This document shows positions 59,903 to 64,000 of a stretch of 64,000 bases of DNA, piece after piece. How positions within the stretch are numbered: the first letter of the stretch is position 1; each line of letters starts with the position of its first letter. The DNA comes from Spirochaetae bacterium HGW-Spirochaetae-1 (GTDB lineage Bacteria; Spirochaetota; UBA4802; UBA5550): positions 434,001 to 498,000 of the forward strand of contig PGXY01000007.1 in assembly GCA_002839375.1 (NCBI GenBank), read 5' to 3'. Made by a program: the position numbers and the translations under genes. Under the pieces are notes generated by a model. It saw only the letters and a program-made list of their open reading frames with translations. It did no database searches and was not told the origin of the DNA.

Positions 59903-61915
59903 TTACTTTTTAATATTGATCCTGAACCTGTCATAGAGATTGTCGACGATTTTTGACACCTCTTCATTCATGACATTCTGATCAGCGCCGGCACTCTTAT
60001 CCCGTTTCAGGACAAGGTTTATTATTTCACCGGCTACTTCATCATCCATGTGCCGGACGACCTCGGCAATTTTAGTAAAATCTATGTCCAGATTAAAATT
60101 GTCCTGTGTAGGGCGTATACCCAGACCTATGAGTGTCAGAAGTATGGCCACATGGTAATAACGTTCGACTTCTCGCTTCTCTTTTTCCAGCATATTGATA
60201 TTCCGGACCAGCACCTGCTCGGAATTTTCCAGGCGCTCTATCAGGCTCTGGATCAGCCGCTGGGCGAATTCCACGTTGTTGATGATGAGGGCCTTCATAT
60301 TATCCCGGCCCGCAACAGCAATTATGCAGTCCGTAACGCACTTTGCCGTTGTGGCACGCACCGTATTGCTGATAATGGACATCTCACCGAAAACCTCTCC
60401 GGCATCGGCAGTGTCCATGGTGATGATTTCCCCCGTGTCCTTTGTCTTATACAGAATCACCTTCCCCTTCTTGAGAAGATAGAAATGATCGCCGCGGTCG
60501 CCCTCTTTGAAAACGATGCTGCCGGCCTCAAACAACCTGTCCTCCTGCATGGTGGATATGGGCCGCATGAAAAGCTTCCTGGTATGCTCGAAGCCCGGCA
60601 GCCTGAGGAGAAAAATGATACCCTTCCTGAACCGAAAGAGGTTGTACCGCACAATGAAAAAACGGTAGTGCAGAGTGGGAGCCTCGATGCGAACGATCGT
60701 TCCAATGGCCTCCTGCCTGTTGGTATGATTTTCCCATGCCACCACGCCCTGCACCTCACGTGATGTGGAACCGGGGAATTCAAAGGTCATGTTCAGCACA
60801 GTGCCTGCCTCCATGGGCTCAGCCGTGCGCAGGAAGCAGTTTACGGAAGTTATATCGTAAGTTATGAAAACCTCATCCATCTCATGTTCACGACGCACAT
60901 CCACATCGGAAATAACGGGCATCTTGATTTCACTTTTTTTGAAAAAGTTGGGGTTCACGGCCCCCACCAGGATCATGATTATACTGATGGAGCTGGGGAA
61001 TATGCCCAGCAGGATGATCTCCTCCTCCCTTCTCATGGTTATCTGGAGCATGTCCATTATCTCTCCACGATAGGACAGTCCAAAAATGGCCGCGATCATG
61101 AAAAGGAAAACAAGAAATATTCTTATATACCCGGGTCGCCATACCAGCATACTAACATCTTCCGTACCGGGCATTCCCATGGACTGCAGTATCCATCGTT
61201 CATAGCGGCGCTGTCTGTTTATGGTAAGCCATTCCTCCAGCCGCAGGTTGAAGGCCCCGAGCATTTTCATGGGAATAATGGTCTGCGCTTTGGCCAGGTA
61301 GAATTCAAGGAAGAGAACCATGACGATGAGAAGCGGTGACACGGAAAAGGACAGGGCGCCCCCCATGATGAGGAAGCTGTCGAAAATACCGTGCAGCATC
61401 ACCGGGAGCAGAAAGGCCTTGAGGGAAAAAACGAATTTATACATGCCGGTACTGCATATCCTCCGCATGCCGCTATAATAGCCCATGATACCGCAGGTGG
61501 TGAGGTGAAGGGGCACGGTAAAGACAATACGGAGGATTATCAGGGAGTCACCGTAGGTGGCGGCATAAAAAATATTTTCCACCACGGAGAAACCGATGCC
61601 GTAAATCATGGCAGACAACGTGGCTTCCATTATTGAAAAATTCGGGAAATGTCGCTGGATAAGATATATGATTATGAAAGCGCCCGTCTTCTCAATCAGG
61701 GCAGCGCTGAAAAATCCGACAAAAAAGTCATCCTGGGGGGCCAACACGGGATAAACGATGGGCGCCACCACGACCAGTGCGAGAGCGAAGGCAATTCCGT
61801 ATAAAAGGGATTCAACATGCTTTCCTATCTCGGGCCTAAAGGTAAAATACCTGTAGTAAATAAGATAGAATACCGGTACCGGAATCAGAGATAAGGCGAT
61901 TCTATCCCATGCCAT
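59903..61915 (-). CDS. PrsW-type membrane protease fused to PilZ and cyclic-nucleotide-binding domains
   Basis: A 670-residue multi-domain protein. Residues about 1-225 are a PrsW/CAAX-like intramembrane protease with the motifs ALIEKTGAF (Glu, about 75), GIGFSVVEN (Glu, about 113), VPLHLTTCGIMGYYSG (His, about 136) and MLHGIFDSF (His, about 175). Two more membrane segments follow (about 265-325). A PilZ-like beta domain (about 340-435) contains EFPGSTSREVQGVVAWENHT, and a cNMP-binding domain (about 460-580) has FKEGDRGDHFYLLKKGKVIL and GEVFGEMSI. A helical tail completes it. Its stop is 39 nt from the convergent MFS gene. It could release an envelope signal in response to a nucleotide. Confidence 0.82.
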   Translation of the reverse strand: MAWDRIALSLIPVPVFYLIYYRYFTFRPEIGKHVESLLYGIAFALALVVVAPIVYPVLAPQDDFFVGFFSAALIEKTGAFIIIYLIQRHFPNFSIMEATLSAMIYGIGFSVVENIFYAATYGDSLIILRIVFTVPLHLTTCGIMGYYSGMRRICSTGMYKFVFSLKAFLLPVMLHGIFDSFLIMGGALSFSVSPLLIVMVLFLEFYLAKAQTIIPMKMLGAFNLRLEEWLTINRQRRYERWILQSMGMPGTEDVSMLVWRPGYIRIFLVFLFMIAAIFGLSYRGEIMDMLQITMRREEEIILLGIFPSSISIIMILVGAVNPNFFKKSEIKMPVISDVDVRREHEMDEVFITYDITSVNCFLRTAEPMEAGTVLNMTFEFPGSTSREVQGVVAWENHTNRQEAIGTIVRIEAPTLHYRFFIVRYNLFRFRKGIIFLLRLPGFEHTRKLFMRPISTMQEDRLFEAGSIVFKEGDRGDHFYLLKKGKVILYKTKDTGEIITMDTADAGEVFGEMSIISNTVRATTAKCVTDCIIAVAGRDNMKALIINNVEFAQRLIQSLIERLENSEQVLVRNINMLEKEKREVERYYHVAILLTLIGLGIRPTQDNFNLDIDFTKIAEVVRHMDDEVAGEIINLVLKRDKSAGADQNVMNEEVSKIVDNLYDRFRINIKK

Positions 61916-61950
61916 ATTTTTTCAGACCCGCCGGTTTATTCGTTCCCCTG

Positions 61951-62253
61951 CTATTCCTGTTCGATTACGTCGGCAAGAGAACTCAATTCAAGAACGCGGG
62001 CTATCCGCTCGGAAAGGTGTATCAATTTGAGGGTCTTTCCCTTTTCTTTCAATATTTTGGAAATGGTTATAAGAACCCCGATACCTGAAGAGTCCAGGTA
62101 CGTTACATTGGCAAAATCAATCACAATATTTTTTTCCGTTTCATTCACCACATCAAAGAGTTTTTCCTTCAACCCTTTCATTTTGATCATTTCCACATCG
62201 CCGTTTATGATAATGATAAGTTCCTGGCCGGAATCTACTGTTTGAATATCCAT
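61951..62253 (-). CDS. STAS-domain anti-sigma factor antagonist
   Basis: A 100-residue protein with the canonical SpoIIAA-type loop VTYLDSSGIGVLI, including the phosphorylatable Ser, and the following helix SKILKEKGKTLKLI. It starts the unit with the PrsW fusion 35 nt downstream, on the same strand. A kinase/phosphatase pair is missing here. It likely switches partners with an anti-sigma factor or a signalling protein; a link to the PrsW fusion, which could control an anti-sigma factor by proteolysis, is plausible but inferred. Confidence 0.88.
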   Translation of the reverse strand: MDIQTVDSGQELIIIINGDVEMIKMKGLKEKLFDVVNETEKNIVIDFANVTYLDSSGIGVLITISKILKEKGKTLKLIHLSERIARVLELSSLADVIEQE

Positions 62254-62594
62254 ATTATTCTACCTCCCCTTCTCCCGAAAACAATTGCTGACATCCGGGA
62301 CTACGCTCTTTTCTTGGGACACGAGACAAGAAAAGTCACTATTTGTCCATCATTAATTATAAGGGACCATAACGGTCTTTCTATTATAATCGTACAAAAC
62401 GTGCTAATTTATAATGAAATAATTACCGGGAGACCTGGAGAAAATAAAATTGTTACAATGAGGGCCGATAGCGTATCAGCCCTGTGTTAATTTATCGCCC
62501 CTACGGGTTGACGCGACTGCCCCTTCGCGTCCCTATCGCGGGTGTGGCAGGGATTATCTGTGTTGACGAGGGGCGCGTCCGGGGTATTTTTATC
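62254..62594. other. Intergenic region with repeat copy 1
   Basis: A stretch of about 340 bases between the STAS gene and hicBA without a supported ORF. Its right half holds a GC-rich segment (62518-62568) that matches one at 63724-63774; this is listed separately. The 62242-62490 frame overlaps the STAS gene end and is rejected. Confidence 0.45.
62518..62568. repeat. Intergenic repeat, copy 1
   Basis: It reads TGCCCCTTCGCGTCCC, then CGCGGGTGTGGCAGGG and ATTATCTGTGT. It aligns with 63724-63774 with a few substitutions and two short indels. On the other strand it gives motifs like NPCHTRDRD, known to me from spurious frames in other genomes. Mobility or function is unknown. Confidence 0.5.
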
Positions 62595-62623
62595 TTGACT
62601 AAATCTAATCTCGTATGTAATTT
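62595..62623 (+). promoter_or_regulatory. Predicted promoter of hicBA
   Basis: TTGACT (62595-62600), 17-nt spacer and TAATTT (62618-62623) resemble a sigma-70 promoter 37 bases before the hicB ATG. HicB-type antitoxins usually repress such promoters, but no clear palindrome was found here. Confidence 0.55.
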
Positions 62624-62659
62624 ATTTTCAGTAATAATAATTGGCACATGAGGTATATC

Positions 62660-62875
62660 ATGAAATTTAATATAATTCTTGAACCGGCGGAAGAAGGAGG
62701 CTTTAACGTTTCTGTTCCGGCCCTTGATGGATGTTATACCCAGGGTGAAACGGAAAAAGAAGCGCTTGAGAATGCCAGGGAAGCCATTCTCTGTTACCTT
62801 GAAGGTCTTGAAAAAATAAATCAGATAAAATCTGCGCCGAAATCAATTATGAAGCAGATTGAGGTCAGTCTTTGA
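62660..62875 (+). CDS. hicB: HicB-family antitoxin
   Basis: A 71-residue protein (from the ATG at 62660, behind GAGGT) with the HicB N-terminal fold: [20 protein letters not shown], then [20 protein letters not shown]. It lacks a C-terminal DNA-binding domain, so autorepression may rely on the complex or be weak. Antitoxin binding to HicA blocks its mRNA-cleaving activity. It overlaps hicA by 4 nt (TTGA). The order hicB-hicA is less usual than hicA-hicB but known. Confidence 0.88.
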   Translation: MKFNIILEPAEEGGFNVSVPALDGCYTQGETEKEALENAREAILCYLEGLEKINQIKSAPKSIMKQIEVSL

Positions 62876-63087
62876 GTAAAACGTTTTCCGGCAGCCAGAT
62901 TGTAAAAGCCCTCAGAAGAATCGGTTTCATCGTAGACCACCAGAAAGGTAGCCACATATTTATGCACAACCTGGAAAAAAATATATCTGTCATTATCCCG
63001 AATCATAAAGAAATAAAAAAAGGCACGCTCAATAATATAATCAAAAAAGCCGGAATTACCATTGATGAATTGAAAACATTAATTTAG
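62872..63087 (+). CDS. hicA: HicA-family mRNA interferase toxin
   Basis: A 71-residue double-stranded-RNA-binding-fold toxin. The catalytic His is in [11 protein letters not shown] (GSH motif), preceded by [14 protein letters not shown]. It starts with TTG at 62872, overlapping hicB by 4 nt, so translation is coupled. HicA cleaves mRNA without ribosome dependence. The last 9 nt overlap the convergent RHS fragment. Confidence 0.9.
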   Translation: MSKTFSGSQIVKALRRIGFIVDHQKGSHIFMHNLEKNISVIIPNHKEIKKGTLNNIIKKAGITIDELKTLI

Positions 63088-63516
63088 CTCTTCCCCCTTC
63101 GTGCTGTTCAATATCCCCGTCACATACTCATAGAGGTTCACACCCTCGGAATAGACCTTGCCCCAGAACTCCTGTTCTTCCTGTTGCCGCTCCTCTTCAT
63201 CCCCTCCCCTGGGCCGGTCATACACCGCGGGATTATTCCGGAACAGCGGATCAGCGGAGAGCCACCGCCCCAGCCAGCTTGCGTAGTACCGGGCCCCGAA
63301 GTAGTACAGGCCCGTGGCGTCGTCTTTCTCTTTGCCCGTGTACCGGTACTCCTTGAGTTTTACCTCTTTCTGTGCCGTGCCGGCCATGAGGCTCGTGTCA
63401 CCGTAGGGAAAATATTCTTCATAGGAAATGATGCTTCCGGAATTGTCCAGTTCCAGCGAGGCGCTGTCCAGGTGGTTGGAGAATGGAAGTAACAAGTTGC
63501 AAGGCAAAAGGAGCAA
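63079..63516 (-). pseudogene. RHS-repeat core C-terminal fragment
   Basis: The frame holds the end of an RHS core: NHLDSASLELDNSGSIISYE, then EYRYTGKEKDDATGLYYFGA and RYYASWLGRWLSADP, the conserved hallmark before the variable C-terminus. A short tail of about 45 residues follows (polymorphic toxin tip or nothing recognisable). The upstream part of the protein is missing: the frame enters a repeat element at 63487-63559 and has no proper start. It is probably a remnant of a larger polymorphic toxin/wall-associated protein. Confidence 0.8.
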
Positions 63517-63559
63517 GTCTGACTTTCTATTGTACCTTGTACCTTGTACCTTGTTACTT
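63487..63559. repeat. Short element with 10-bp terminal inverted repeats inside RHS sequence
   Basis: AAGTAACAAG (63487-63496) and CTTGTTACTT (63550-63559) are perfect inverted ends. Between them is the triple heptamer TTGTACC (63530-63550). It lies exactly between the two RHS fragments. The TTGTACC/GGTACAA type of repeat recurs in many genomes as I recall. It looks like an insertion or a recombination scar. Confidence 0.55.
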
Positions 63560-63570
63560 GCAACTGTCTT

Positions 63571-63720
63571 TTAGTATTCGGCGTTGTCGATGTTGTTCGT
63601 GCGTTGTAAAAGAACGGCCGAGGCGATGTTGTCCCGGTAGTTCCAGGTAACGTCTACCAGGGTCTCCAGGCTCGTGATGTTGCCATTCTGGTTATAGTAA
63701 TCACTTATTGTCAAGCAGAA
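63571..63720 (-). pseudogene. RHS upstream fragment
   Basis: Read on the minus strand: YYNQNGNITSLETLVDVTWN and YRDNIASAVLLQRTNNID, then NAEY and TAA. This is typical RHS/YD-repeat sequence that in intact proteins continues with about 80-100 residues before the NHLDSAS part. Here that linking part is lost. No start codon is found in frame, so it is a dead fragment. Confidence 0.7.
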
Positions 63721-63723
63721 GGG

Positions 63724-63774
63724 CGTGTCCCTGCGGGTCCCGGCAGGGATCGCCGGTGTGGGGGTTATATGTGT
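63724..63774. repeat. Intergenic repeat, copy 2
   Basis: TGTCCCTGCGGGTCCC, then GCCGGTGTGGGGGTTATATGTGT, aligned with 62518-62568 apart from small indels. It abuts the RHS fragment. The two copies flank hicBA and the RHS remnant, about 1.2 kb apart. Confidence 0.5.
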
Positions 63775-63843
63775 CGAATAACGTCTTTGATGCGCTTTGA
63801 GGAAATTATTTTATTGTGATGAATATCCCGGCAGCATGAAAGC

Positions 63844-64000
63844 GTGCCGGAATACAATACGGTTCCCCGGTACAGGTTCCGGGATTGCGGAGTTACCTAT
63901 GTCATGAACCGTGAGGTGACAGGCTCATTCTGCCTGTACAAACTGCTTCCCATGGATTCTGCCAGCCTGTTCAAAGTACTGTTTCTTATGAACATTTCTT
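63844..64000 (+). CDS. Possible partial ORF at the right edge
   Basis: An open frame, clear of stops from 63823 to the window end, reads in part MNREVTGSFCLYKLLPMDSA from an ATG at 63904. A GTG at 63844 would extend it. No ribosome site or family is seen, and the length does not exclude chance. Confidence 0.2.
   Translation, partial: MPEYNTVPRYRFRDCGVTYVMNREVTGSFCLYKLLPMDSASLFKVLFLMNIS

Overview
The window reads as chromosomal DNA of a Gram-negative bacterium of roughly balanced G+C. Evidence for an outer membrane includes a POTRA/beta-barrel protein, a LolA-like protein, a Spy-like periplasmic protein and many lipobox signal peptides. Housekeeping genes (murB, cysS, rlmB, lepA, serS, a tRNA-Phe) are scattered singly among lipoproteins, sensors and acyl-CoA enzymes. 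The mix of orphan STAS proteins, VCBS/FG-GAP lipoproteins, a 7TM-DISM kinase and a PrsW fusion would suit an environmental spirochaete or deltaproteobacterium-like lineage, but nothing in the sequence fixes the phylum.

Region 1-13 kb: a truncated secreted protein and a PLP-dependent decarboxylase; a STAS protein; an ArsR regulator overlapping a surface-antigen-like barrel gene by 4 nt; murB with a DnaQ-like exonuclease; a coiled-coil protein; cysS-rlmB; a LolA-like protein; lepA. Region 13-22 kb: a signalling block. A membrane hybrid histidine kinase ends in a receiver and a LytTR DNA-binding domain. The gap between it and the next gene, a VCBS-repeat lipoprotein, holds a 12-bp-spaced direct repeat that fits the LytTR site consensus. 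An HD phosphohydrolase and a chemoreceptor with a CZB-type motif follow. Region 21-31 kb: a small metal/envelope-stress group (SHOCT, Spy-like, CDF transporter), a hydrolase, a lipoprotein, HAD proteins, purU and an ABC-F ATPase that converges on a MerR gene through a 50-bp perfect palindrome.

Region 30-46 kb: an acyl-CoA catabolic region on the minus strand. It holds an AMP-forming acyl-CoA ligase with MerR, an acyl-CoA dehydrogenase, a thiolase-like protein lacking the usual nucleophilic Cys next to a DUF35 zinc-ribbon/OB protein, two XRE-cupin regulators, an atypical SDR and an NDP-forming acyl-CoA synthetase. Lipoproteins (one with an FGE/SUMF1 domain), a strictosidine-synthase-like beta-propeller and an MBL-fold hydrolase lie among them. 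Region 46-58 kb: a TPR protein, a pentaheme c-type cytochrome lipoprotein, a structured intergenic element, a trpR-trpB2 pair preceded by two abutting 18-bp palindromes, a CapA-like protein, a STAS protein, a divergent RtcA-like protein lacking the catalytic His, serS and tRNA-Phe. An ArsR/nitroreductase locus carries matching palindromic operators and an unlisted 40-codon gene.

Region 58-64 kb: an OFA-type MFS transporter, a PrsW-PilZ-cNMP fusion, a STAS protein, and a decayed accessory end with hicBA, RHS-core fragments and short intergenic repeats. The most original leads are the membrane-tethered LytTR kinase with its probable target, the RtcA-like pseudoenzyme in a serS operon, the Cys-less thiolase/DUF35 pair and the PrsW-PilZ-cNMP fusion. 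No CRISPR array, prophage or transposase gene was seen.
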